Source of the DNA: Burkholderia stabilis
Lineage (GTDB): Bacteria; Pseudomonadota; Gammaproteobacteria; Burkholderiales; Burkholderiaceae
Length of the DNA: 64,000 bases
Assembly: GCF_001742165.1 (NCBI RefSeq)
Contig: NZ_CP016443.1
Location: 1,426,001-1,490,000, forward strand
Direction of reading: 5' to 3'
Of the stretch, positions 33,125 through 40,461 are shown in pieces (position 1 is the stretch's first letter; every line of letters begins with the position of its first letter). Both the position numbers and the translations under genes were made by a program. The notes beneath the pieces are model-generated. The model was not told where the DNA came from, did not search any database, and was given only the letters and a program-made list of their open reading frames with translations.

Positions 33125-34009
33125 ATGTCCGCCCAACTTCCGTCGCAGTCGGCCAACGCCCAAAGCTTTACTCACCAATATGTGCGCATCGATGGCCAGC
33201 GCGTACATTGCGTCATCGCCGGCACCGGCACCCCCGTCCTGCTGATTCCGGGATGGCCACAGACCTGGTACGCGTGGCGCCATGTCATGCAGGCACTTGA
33301 AGCGCGCGGCTTCATGGTCGTTGCGGTCGATCCGCCCGGCACCGGCTATTCCGACCGGCCACACGCTGGCTATGACACGGGCCACACTGCCGCCACCCTG
33401 CATCGCGTGATGACGAAGCTCGGTTTCGATACTTACCAGGTGGCGGGCCATGACGTCGGCATGTGGGTGGCCTATGCGCTGGCCAGCGACCAGCCCGCGG
33501 CGGTCACGGCGCTGGCGCTCACGGAGGCCGTGATCCCCGGGCTGGCGCCCCCGCCGCCGATCTTCGTCCCGCCGGAAGAAAACATCTTTCTCTGGCATTT
33601 CATGTTCAACCAGCTGGCCGACCTGCCCGAGACGTTGATCGCCGGGCGTGAACGGGCCTATCTGGAGTTCATGTTCAACCGCTGGTCGTTCCGGCGCGAC
33701 CGTGTGGCCGTCGATGTCTACGTCGACGCCTATGCGGCTCCGGGCGGCCTGCGCGGCGGCTTTTCGTACTATCGCGCCATACCGGAGACGATTCGCCAGA
33801 ATCAGGCGCGCGCGAAGCGCAAGCTGGCGATGCCGGTGCTCGCCATCGGTGCCGAACATGCCACCGGCGACGCGCCGCTGGTCACCATGCGCGACAACGC
33901 CACGGATTTGCAGGGCGTGGTCGTGCCCGACTGCGGCCACTTCATCATGGAGGAGGCGCCCGAAGCCTTTATCGGGCATCTGCTGCCCTTCCTGGAACGG
34001 AGCCGCTGA
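33125..34009 (+). CDS. Alpha/beta-hydrolase, epoxide hydrolase-like
   Basis: A 294-residue alpha/beta-hydrolase. The oxyanion segment is PGWPQTWYAW. The nucleophile elbow is AGHDVG, with Asp at about residue 109 as in epoxide hydrolases and dehalogenases. The catalytic His is in VPDCGHFIMEEAPE. The cap region contains a Tyr-rich FSYYRAIPE. The ATG at 33125 was chosen; a TTG six codons upstream is open. Spacing to the next gene is 2 bp, indicating a tight operon. Hydrolysis of an epoxide or ester in a catabolic route is likely. Confidence 0.8.
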   Translation: MSAQLPSQSANAQSFTHQYVRIDGQRVHCVIAGTGTPVLLIPGWPQTWYAWRHVMQALEARGFMVVAVDPPGTGYSDRPHAGYDTGHTAATLHRVMTKLGFDTYQVAGHDVGMWVAYALASDQPAAVTALALTEAVIPGLAPPPPIFVPPEENIFLWHFMFNQLADLPETLIAGRERAYLEFMFNRWSFRRDRVAVDVYVDAYAAPGGLRGGFSYYRAIPETIRQNQARAKRKLAMPVLAIGAEHATGDAPLVTMRDNATDLQGVVVPDCGHFIMEEAPEAFIGHLLPFLERSR

Positions 34010-34011
34010 AC

Positions 34012-34947
34012 ATGCCGATCGACACCGACATCGCCGCGCTGCTGGAACGATTGGCCCGGGAGGAGCCACCCTCGTCGCTGGCCGGGTTGCGGCATGCCAC
34101 CGATACGACGCTGCGCACGTGGCACGGGCCGCTGGAATCCATCGATCGTACGGAGACCTTCACGATACCCACGCGCGACGGGCAGCAGATACGCGTGCGA
34201 GCCTATTGGCCATCCGGCACGGGAGACCGCGCGTTACCCCAGCCAGCGATCCTTTATGCACACGGCGGCGGGTGGTGCCTGGGTACGCTCGAGCTTTACG
34301 ACAATCCATGCTGCGCGTTGGCGAACGCGACGCAATGCGTGGTGTTGTCGGTCGACTATCGGCTTGCGCCCGAGCACAAATTCCCGGTTCCCCTGGAAGA
34401 CTTCTGCGATGCGCTGGCCTGGGTGTGCCGCCAGGCGGCAAGCCTGGGACTCGACCCTGCGCGCATCGTCGTCGGCGGCGACAGCGCGGGGGCCAACCTC
34501 GCCGCAGCAGCCTGCCTGGTCGCCCGCGACCAGGGCGGCCCGCCCATCGCGCATCAGCTGTTGCTGTACCCGCCGCTGGATGCGTCGATGGACACCGACT
34601 CCTATCGGACCTACGGGCAAAGCTGCTACCTCACGAAAGAGGTCATGCAATATTGCTTCGCCATGTATCTGACCGATCCTGCCGAGGGGAGATCGTCTTA
34701 CGTGTCGCCGTTGCGTGCGGCCTCGCATGAGGGGTTGCCGCCAGTCACCTTGCTGGCGTGCGAATTCGATCCATTGCGCGACGAAGCGCAAGCGTATGCG
34801 GCGCAGTTACGGCACGCCGGGGTGCCGGTCGATCTGACCGTGCTGCCCGGGATGATCCATGCCTGCATCCATATGTGCGGCGTGGCGCCGGCAGCGCGCC
34901 ATCTATTCGAGGTCGCTGGCGTGGCGATCCGCAGATTGTTCCAATAG
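34012..34947 (+). CDS. HSL-family alpha/beta-hydrolase (carboxylesterase)
   Basis: A 311-residue hormone-sensitive-lipase-type esterase. The oxyanion-hole motif is AHGGGW (about residue 84), the nucleophile elbow GGDSAGANLA (Ser about 158), the Asp in CEFDPLRDEA, and the His in LPGMIHACIHM. Such enzymes cleave short-chain esters or lactones in the cytoplasm. It is the last gene of the TetR-controlled operon. An inverted repeat-like CGGTGGTTC and GAACCACCG lies at 34959-34977 and may act as a terminator. Confidence 0.85.
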   Translation: MPIDTDIAALLERLAREEPPSSLAGLRHATDTTLRTWHGPLESIDRTETFTIPTRDGQQIRVRAYWPSGTGDRALPQPAILYAHGGGWCLGTLELYDNPCCALANATQCVVLSVDYRLAPEHKFPVPLEDFCDALAWVCRQAASLGLDPARIVVGGDSAGANLAAAACLVARDQGGPPIAHQLLLYPPLDASMDTDSYRTYGQSCYLTKEVMQYCFAMYLTDPAEGRSSYVSPLRAASHEGLPPVTLLACEFDPLRDEAQAYAAQLRHAGVPVDLTVLPGMIHACIHMCGVAPAARHLFEVAGVAIRRLFQ

Positions 34948-34958
34948 TGTGTGTTGCA

Positions 34959-34977
34959 CGGTGGTTCTCGAACCACC
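34959..34977 (+). terminator. Hairpin after the esterase gene
   Basis: CGGTGGTTC and GAACCACCG form a perfect 9-bp stem with a 1-base centre (34959-34977), 12 bases after the stop codon of the operon's last gene. The loop is too tight for full pairing and there is no T tract, so the role as a terminator is tentative. Confidence 0.4.
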
Positions 34978-35051
34978 GTGCGTGAACGCAATGCACATGC
35001 CGTGGCGATCGTTTTGGCACGGTGTACAACGCGTGCGCGCAGCGACTGGCG

Positions 35052-35378
35052 TCATCCGTCGCGGTTGATCGGATCATCCTGAACGCGTACGTGAGGATTC
35101 AACTCACGGAGTTGCCTTACCAACATGCGCGTGAACACGAAGCCGCAAGCGGCACAAACGCCATCTTCGGTATCTCTGCCGCAGCAGGGGCAAAACCACC
35201 GTCCCGGATCGAACGAGGCTTCCGCGTCGGGCGGACGGACTCCTTTTGGCGGAGGGGCCTCAAACTGCGCTCGAACGGAGCGGCTAAACAGCGAACCGGT
35301 CGACGAACACTGAAGTTCTCCAGCAGCGGCATCAACCAGTTCTGCGGCGCAATAAGGGCAATGCATGGACGGTGGCAT
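35052..35378 (-). CDS. Zinc-ribbon hypothetical protein
   Basis: A protein of about 108 residues with two potential zinc sites: CPYC...C near the N-terminus (MHCPYCAAELVDAAAGELQC) and CPCC...CAAC near the C-terminus (FCPCCGRDTEDGVCAACGF). No catalytic motif is visible. Several starts are possible (35450, 35378, 35366); 35378 is listed because conserved-looking sequence begins about there. It is convergent with the esterase operon and lies in the accreted region before glsA remnant C. Confidence 0.6.
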   Translation of the reverse strand: MPPSMHCPYCAAELVDAAAGELQCSSTGSLFSRSVRAQFEAPPPKGVRPPDAEASFDPGRWFCPCCGRDTEDGVCAACGFVFTRMLVRQLRELNPHVRVQDDPINRDG

Positions 35379-35520
35379 ATCGACGACTTGATTCCCGACG
35401 ATCCTAGATGCGATGCCGGATGTCTGCAAGTGGCCCATCCAAGACGTCAAAGGCAGCTCGGCACTCGCTCACTTCGTCGACTCCGGATGACATGCTGATT
35501 TATATTGCCGGAATGCCAGC

Positions 35521-35650
35521 ACGCTGGTTCTGATACGGTTGACGGCTCATTCGGGCCGGTCGATTTTCTGAAGCGGCGGGCTCAGGCGCGACTGATCCGA
35601 CGCAACGGTGGCCGGTCGAAATCGGCGCGCGCCGGTACGCTCGATCGGGC
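35521..35650 (+). repeat. glsA 3'-end remnant, copy C
   Basis: Read in the glsA sense it encodes TLVLIRLTAHSGRSIF and stop, against TLALEWLTTYTGRSIF in glsA. It is followed by a flank resembling that of copy B (GAAGCGGCGGGCTCAGGCGCGACTG-type sequence, shortened here to its key parts GAAGCG and GCGCGACT). It accounts for much of the gap 35451-35706. Confidence 0.75.
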
Positions 35651-35706
35651 ATTCGCCCTTCCGCGACTCGCGCTCATTGCCCATCGCATTCTCCGATATC
35701 CTGACG

Positions 35707-36222
35707 ATGAATTTGAATTTGCTGACGCTGGCTCGTGGTGTTCAAGCGGGTGTGCAGATCCGGCCGCGCTGGCCCGCACGGCACGTCCACGTGGATGCAC
35801 GCGTCCTGGTCAAGCTGCAGGCAATCCAGGCCGAGTTGCCCGAGCAGGTCAACCTGATCCTGACGCGAGGCTACGAGCCGCAATCGTCCGGTCTTGGTTT
35901 TGCCCGTCGCCAGTTTCGCGCACTGGGAATCGGCGTGTTCCGCTTGCTCTATCCCGCCCGGCGCGACGAGCTGGTCGATATTTTCGGAAGCAATGGACAC
36001 GATGTCGATGGCACGCATATCGACGTTTCATTTGAGTTGAATGGCCGTCGCGTACGGTTGTTGCCGCTGGGCGTATTCACACCGCCCTTCTGGCAGCGGC
36101 GTCGTGTGCGGCAATGCGCTTCGGTGCTGGCGCAGATCCATGCCGCGCTGATACGGCAAGGGTTTCAGATTCACCGCAACGCAACGGAAAGCCTGCAGAT
36201 TCACTGTGATCTGACGCATTAG
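35707..36222 (+). CDS. M15/VanX-like peptidase-type protein, tentative
   Basis: A 171-residue soluble protein. The middle reads LILTRGYEPQ ... FRLLYPARRDELVDIFGSNGHDVDGTHIDVSF. The arrangement of GHDVDGTHIDV recalls the zinc-binding SxHxxGxAxD motif of M15 D-Ala-D-Ala peptidases, and LTRGY recalls their 'vtSGyR' segment. The match is partial and no signal peptide is present, so cytosolic peptide trimming or a non-catalytic role are both open. The start at 35707 (MNLNLLTLARG) was chosen over an arginine-rich extension. It lies between glsA remnants C and D. Confidence 0.5.
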   Translation: MNLNLLTLARGVQAGVQIRPRWPARHVHVDARVLVKLQAIQAELPEQVNLILTRGYEPQSSGLGFARRQFRALGIGVFRLLYPARRDELVDIFGSNGHDVDGTHIDVSFELNGRRVRLLPLGVFTPPFWQRRRVRQCASVLAQIHAALIRQGFQIHRNATESLQIHCDLTH

Positions 36223-36330
36223 CGGAGATCCGCTGTCGTTCGAAGTTGAGCAAAAGCGGTCGTCGAAAGCGGTATAACGCTCGCCTGACCGTCGCATAGG
36301 GCCCGCGCTTCAACAGGCTCGCGCCGAAGT

Positions 36331-36370
36331 AGTTACCGACACGCACACGGAACGATCGATTTTCTTAAAC
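36331..36370 (+). repeat. Possible glsA 3'-end remnant, copy D (degenerate)
   Basis: In the glsA frame this segment encodes THTERSIFL where glsA has TYTGRSIF and stop; TCGATTTTC is retained exactly as in copy C. The similarity is short and could be chance, but it lies at the right-hand boundary of the accreted region, 29 bp before the next gene. Confidence 0.35.
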
Positions 36371-36398
36371 CCGCAGCGGTTACTGGAGAACATCACGC

Positions 36399-37022
36399 AT
36401 GAATCCGGACAACAACGCATCGCATATCGCAACGACAACCCGCCACCACACCGAAACGATTCCCGCGATCGTGCCGTCAAAGACCGCGCTGCTCGTCATG
36501 CATTACCAGACCGACATCCTCGGACTCTTCCCGTCGGTCGCGCCCGAGTTGCTCGCGAACACGCGCAGGCTATGCGATGCGGCACGGGCCGGCGGTGTCG
36601 GCGTCTGGTTCGCCAATCTCCGCTTCAGCCCCGGCTATCCGGAAGTCAGCCCGGTCAACAAGAACGGTCAGGGCATCAAGCAGCTCGGCCTCTTCATCGA
36701 CGACGGCCTGTGCCCGGAGCTGGGCCGGCAGGCCGACGAACCGCTGATCGTCGCGCACCGCGCCAGCGTGTTCTTCGGCACCGATCTGCAGGCGCAACTC
36801 GCCGCGCAAGGAATCGATTCGCTGATCCTGGTCGGCATCGCGTCGACCGGCGTGATGCTGTCGTCGATCGCGTACGCGAGCGACGCGGACTTCCGCCTCT
36901 ATACGGTCAAGGATTGCTGCTACGACCCGGACCCGATCGTCCACGAGCACCTGTTCTCCACCGCCTTCGAATCGCGCACGACGGTGCTGTCGCTCGCGGA
37001 CGCGTTGCGGCTGCTCGGGTAA
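36399..37022 (+). CDS. Isochorismatase-family hydrolase-like protein lacking the canonical Cys
   Basis: A 207-residue isochorismatase fold protein. The Asp of the triad is kept (VMHYQTDIL). The usual Lys before SxF is Ala (LIVAHRASVFFGTDL), and the nucleophilic Cys position reads Val (GIASTGVMLSSIAYA, against GVATNVCVLST in active members). A subfamily with ATSGVVLST at this place is widespread, so the change is not a sequencing accident. Standard amidohydrolase chemistry is doubtful. It is convergent with the TetR gene at 37027, only 4 bp away. Confidence 0.75.
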   Translation: MNPDNNASHIATTTRHHTETIPAIVPSKTALLVMHYQTDILGLFPSVAPELLANTRRLCDAARAGGVGVWFANLRFSPGYPEVSPVNKNGQGIKQLGLFIDDGLCPELGRQADEPLIVAHRASVFFGTDLQAQLAAQGIDSLILVGIASTGVMLSSIAYASDADFRLYTVKDCCYDPDPIVHEHLFSTAFESRTTVLSLADALRLLG

Positions 37023-37026
37023 CGCG

Positions 37027-37701
37027 TTACCGCGCGGCGCCGATGCCCGCCAGAATGAGATCGATGCCGGCCAGGAACTGCTCGCGCTCGTCGTGCGCGG
37101 CCAGTTGCGCCGCCACCTTGCGCACGAACGGATACTGCGCGGGTTCCAGTTGCGCCCACCTCTCGGCAACGGTCGCGACGATTTCCGGCTGCGCCGTATC
37201 GCGTGGATGAAGACGGGCGCCGGCCGCATATTGGCCGGCCAGCCCGAAGATGTAGTGCATCAGCGCCGACGCCGCATTGAATTGCGCGTGCTCGGGCACA
37301 CCCAGCGCGTCGAGCTGCCCGCCGACGCGCTCCAGGATGCGCAGCACCGCGTTCTGCCACGGCTCGCGGAACAACTGCGCGCCCACCCACGGGTGCGCGC
37401 TGAACGCGTCGAACAGGCGCAGCGCGACGCGGCGGATCGAAGCGGCCGCGCCGCCTTCCGCGTTCCCCGACACGTCCGTCATCGCCGCCTCGATGACCTG
37501 ATCCGCGGCGGCCGCGAGCAGGTCGTGCTTGTCAGCCACGTGCCAGTAGATCGCACCGCTTCCGGTCGACAAATGCGCCGCCAGCGCGCGAAACGTCAGC
37601 GCGCCCTCGCCTTCCTGGTCGAGTATCTCGATCGCGGCCTCGACGATCCGCTCTTTCGACAGCGCGTCCGCGCGTCGTTCGGTCCGGGTTCTGGATGTCA
37701 T
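37027..37701 (-). CDS. TetR-family transcriptional regulator (TetR_C-type)
   Basis: A 224-residue repressor. The helix-turn-helix covers about residues 14-60 (ALSKERIVEAAIEILDQEG, LTFRALAAHLSTGSGAIYWHVADKHDLL), followed by a TetR_C-like ligand domain. The start MTSRTRTE at 37701 was chosen because upstream codons overlap the operators. It is divergent from an FAD monooxygenase. Two TGGAAC-type palindromes in the 148-bp interval are its probable binding sites. Confidence 0.85.
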   Translation of the reverse strand: MTSRTRTERRADALSKERIVEAAIEILDQEGEGALTFRALAAHLSTGSGAIYWHVADKHDLLAAAADQVIEAAMTDVSGNAEGGAAASIRRVALRLFDAFSAHPWVGAQLFREPWQNAVLRILERVGGQLDALGVPEHAQFNAASALMHYIFGLAGQYAAGARLHPRDTAQPEIVATVAERWAQLEPAQYPFVRKVAAQLAAHDEREQFLAGIDLILAGIGAAR

Positions 37702-37721
37702 GCGCGCTAGCTTGACACATC

Positions 37722-37762
37722 TGGAACATTGTTCCAATATCCGCGCCTGGAACAACGTTCCA
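37722..37762. promoter_or_regulatory. Two TetR operators between the TetR and FAD-monooxygenase genes
   Basis: Site 1 is TGGAACATTGTTCCA (37722-37736) and site 2 is TGGAACAACGTTCCA (37748-37762), starts 26 bp apart. Both are near-perfect palindromes built on TGGAAC/GTTCCA. A -35-like TTGACA lies at 37712-37717, just before site 1, so binding would block a promoter reading toward the monooxygenase. Confidence 0.75.
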
Positions 37763-37849
37763 TACCTTCCCGGGAAGAAGGACGATGCAGGTCAGGCGCC
37801 GTCTTCGCAGCATCCCTCGGTACGCGCTGGCCAGAACCCGAGCTGTCCG

Positions 37850-39373
37850 ATGAATGTTCCCCCAATCCATGACGTCGTCATTGCCGGCGCCGGCCCGGTC
37901 GGCCTGTTTCTCGCATGCGAGCTGCGCGTTGCCGGCCTGTCGGTGCAGGTCGTCGAGCAGGCCGATGATCCACACTCCCCGCTGAAGCGCCTTCCGTTCG
38001 GCATGCGCGGGCTGTCGGCGCCGACCATCGATGCGCTCTACCGTCGCGGCTTGCTCGATGACATCCCGCTGCCGTCCGGCGCGCACGATGCCGCGCACTG
38101 GGCAACGCAGTCGCGCCGCCCGGGCGGCCATTTCGCCGGCATCCAGTTCTTCCACGACAACATCGATGGGTCCCGCTGGCCGTACCGCCTGCCCGGACCG
38201 GCCGGCACCCACATGGCAACCGAATTGGCGCGCGTCGAATCCGTGCTGGCCGCCCGCGCGAGCGCGACGGGGGTCGCGATCCGGCGCGGGGCGAGCGTCG
38301 AAGGCTTCGAGCAATCGGATGACGCAGTGACGCTGCACGCAGGCGGCAAGACGTTTCGCGCGCGCTGGCTCGTCGGCTGCGACGGCGGCCGCAGTGCGGT
38401 TCGCAAGGCCGGCGGCTTCGCGTTCGTCGGCACCGATCCCGAGTTCACCGGCTATTCGATCGACGTCGAGCTCGCCGATCCGGACGCATTGCGGCCGGGC
38501 CGCCACTACACGCCGGCCGGCATGTACACGTACACGCTCCCGGGAACGATCGCGATGGTCGAGTTCGACGGCGGCGCGTTCCACCGGAGCGGGCCGGTCA
38601 CGCTCGAGCACGCGCAGGCCGTCTTGCGCCGCGTGTCCGGCACCGGCGTCACGCTGTCGGCGCTCCGGCTCGCCACCACGTGGACGGATCGCGCCTGTCA
38701 GGCGACGACGTACCGCAGCGGACGCGTGCTGCTCGCGGGCGATGCCGCGCACATCCACTCGCCGCTCGGCGGCCAGGGGCTCAATCTCGGGATAGGCGAT
38801 GCGATGAATCTCGGCTGGAAGCTGGCCGCGACGATCCGCGGCGATGCGCCGGCCGGCCTGCTCGACAGCTATTCGGACGAACGGCATCCGGTAGGCGCGC
38901 GGGTGCTCGACTGGTCGCGCGCGCAGGTCGCGCTGATGCGGCCGGCCCCGGGTTCGCGCGCGCTCGAAGCGATCATTCGCGATCTCGTCGACACGCGCGA
39001 CGGCGCGACGTACTTCGCCGAACGCGTGTGGGGCGTCTCGCTTGCCTACGATCTCGGCGGCGGCCATCCGCTCGTGGGCCGCAGTGTGCCGGACTTCGAA
39101 CTGACCGACGGTACACGGCTCGGCGAACGCGTCAGGCACGGCAAGGGTTTGTTTCTGGACTTCGATGCGAGCCGACCGTTGCAGACGCTGGCAAACCGCT
39201 GGCGCGACCGAATCGCGTATGTCGCGAGCGATGCGAAAGAACGGCTCGGATTGCGCGCCGTGCTCGTGCGTCCCGACGGCATCGTCGCCTGGGCCGGTGA
39301 AGATGGCGCGAACGCCGACGAAGCGGCCCGCGCGGCAATGCGATGGTTCGGCGCGCCCTGCACCGAAAACTGA
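37850..39373 (+). CDS. FAD-dependent aromatic monooxygenase (PHBH-type, rifampicin/tetracycline-oxygenase-like)
   Basis: A 507-residue class A flavoprotein monooxygenase. The FAD dinucleotide fold GAGPVGLFLACEL is at residues 12-24, the DG motif in LVGCDGGRSAVR is near residue 185, and GDAAHIHSPLGGQGLNLGIGDAMNLGWKL near residue 300. A C-terminal thioredoxin-like domain (about 405-507) is typical of the larger members such as those acting on polyketide or phenolic substrates and Rox-type rifamycin oxygenases. NAD(P)H-dependent hydroxylation of an aromatic compound is likely. It is controlled by the divergent TetR protein. Confidence 0.88.
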   Translation: MNVPPIHDVVIAGAGPVGLFLACELRVAGLSVQVVEQADDPHSPLKRLPFGMRGLSAPTIDALYRRGLLDDIPLPSGAHDAAHWATQSRRPGGHFAGIQFFHDNIDGSRWPYRLPGPAGTHMATELARVESVLAARASATGVAIRRGASVEGFEQSDDAVTLHAGGKTFRARWLVGCDGGRSAVRKAGGFAFVGTDPEFTGYSIDVELADPDALRPGRHYTPAGMYTYTLPGTIAMVEFDGGAFHRSGPVTLEHAQAVLRRVSGTGVTLSALRLATTWTDRACQATTYRSGRVLLAGDAAHIHSPLGGQGLNLGIGDAMNLGWKLAATIRGDAPAGLLDSYSDERHPVGARVLDWSRAQVALMRPAPGSRALEAIIRDLVDTRDGATYFAERVWGVSLAYDLGGGHPLVGRSVPDFELTDGTRLGERVRHGKGLFLDFDASRPLQTLANRWRDRIAYVASDAKERLGLRAVLVRPDGIVAWAGEDGANADEAARAAMRWFGAPCTEN

Positions 39374-39450
39374 CCGCGCCCGCGCCTGCGGGCAGAGCCG
39401 AACGTCGTCCGAAACCGGTGTATATTGCCGACCGATAGATACGCCTGCAT

Positions 39451-39470
39451 GCGCGCCGCCGACGGCGCGC
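39451..39470 (+). promoter_or_regulatory. Leader hairpin before desaturase 1
   Basis: GCGCGCCG-CCGA-CGGCGCGC, a perfect 8-bp stem with a 4-base loop, ends 13 bp before the ATG at 39484. A -10-like TATATT lies at 39421-39426. If the transcript starts near 39433, the hairpin occupies most of the leader and would sit next to the ribosome site. Confidence 0.4.
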
Positions 39471-39483
39471 CCGACATCACCGA

Positions 39484-40428
39484 ATGCCCATCCCATCCGC
39501 CCTGCCGACGCCTGCCGAACTGAACCGAACGCTGCCGTTCGCGGCCGGCGCGCGGCCGTGGCGGCTCGTCCGTTATGCGTGCATCGACTGGCTCGGCATC
39601 CTGATGTGCTGGGCCGCGATCCGCTTCGTGCCGAATCCGTTCGTCTACGGCGCGGCCGTGCTGCTGATCGCGGGCCGGCTGCAGGCATTCGGCGTGATCC
39701 TGCACGATGCCTGCCACCTGCCCGCGCGGCGCATGACGCTGCCGCTCGCGCTCGTCGAGGCGCTCGCCGGCTGGACGATCGGCTCGTCGATCGCCGCGAT
39801 GCGCTATCACCACCTGCGCCATCACCGCGCGGTCGGCACCGCTGAAGATCCGTACTTGCACCGGCTGGCCGCGCGCGGCGGCTGGGTGCAGCGCGCGATG
39901 ATGCTGCGCGGCGCGCTGCTGCCGGTCTGGTGGCCGCTGCGCGCGCTGATGGCGCCGCTCGCGCTCGCGTGGCCCGCGTTCCGGCCGTGGTATGCGCGCG
40001 GCTTCATGCAGGACCGCTCGCGCCAGGATTTGCGCCGTCATCCCGAAGTCATCGCCTGCGCGCGCGCCGACCTGCCGCATTGCGCGGGCTACCTGCTCGC
40101 AATCGCGGCGGTCGTGCACTGGGATCTGCCGTTCTTCATGTACTACGGACTGCCGTGGATCGTCGGCGGCATCATGAACGCGAACCGCGTGCTGCTCGAA
40201 CACGAGCACGTCGAGATCGACGGACGCTCGCCGGAATCGATCTGGCGGATGACGCGCACGATGACGTTCGGCTGGATCGGCAAGCTCGTGCTGTATCCGC
40301 GCAACATCGGCTATCACCAGGTGCATCACGCGTATCCGGCGCTCGCGCTCGAGCATCTGCCGGCCGTGCATCGCCATCTGACGGAAGTGGATGCGTTCGG
40401 GCCGGGCAGCGCCGGCCCCGCGCGCTAG
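39484..40428 (+). CDS. Membrane fatty-acid desaturase/hydroxylase 1
   Basis: A 314-residue integral-membrane diiron enzyme. The three histidine boxes are HDACH (about residue 75), HHLRHH (about 105) and HQVHH (about 278), with a further HEH in NRVLLEHEHVEI. Hydrophobic segments flank the boxes in the usual order. Members introduce double bonds or hydroxyl groups into acyl chains or carotenoid-like lipids. It is convergent with the Rieske operon, 33 bp between ends, and is the left border of the lipid-tailoring cluster. Confidence 0.87.
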   Translation: MPIPSALPTPAELNRTLPFAAGARPWRLVRYACIDWLGILMCWAAIRFVPNPFVYGAAVLLIAGRLQAFGVILHDACHLPARRMTLPLALVEALAGWTIGSSIAAMRYHHLRHHRAVGTAEDPYLHRLAARGGWVQRAMMLRGALLPVWWPLRALMAPLALAWPAFRPWYARGFMQDRSRQDLRRHPEVIACARADLPHCAGYLLAIAAVVHWDLPFFMYYGLPWIVGGIMNANRVLLEHEHVEIDGRSPESIWRMTRTMTFGWIGKLVLYPRNIGYHQVHHAYPALALEHLPAVHRHLTEVDAFGPGSAGPAR

Positions 40429-40461
40429 TCGTTCTCCCTTTCGCTGCACCGCACGCCGCGC

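Noticed and set aside
27578..36370. A complete integrative island or prophage
   Set aside because: The direct repeats are convincing, but no integrase, transposase, phage or transfer gene is present, so only remnants of integration can be claimed.
39378..39393. A 6-bp GCCCGC/GCGGGC stem after the FAD monooxygenase
   Set aside because: The stem is short and expected by chance at this GC content, with no T tract, so it is not called as a terminator.
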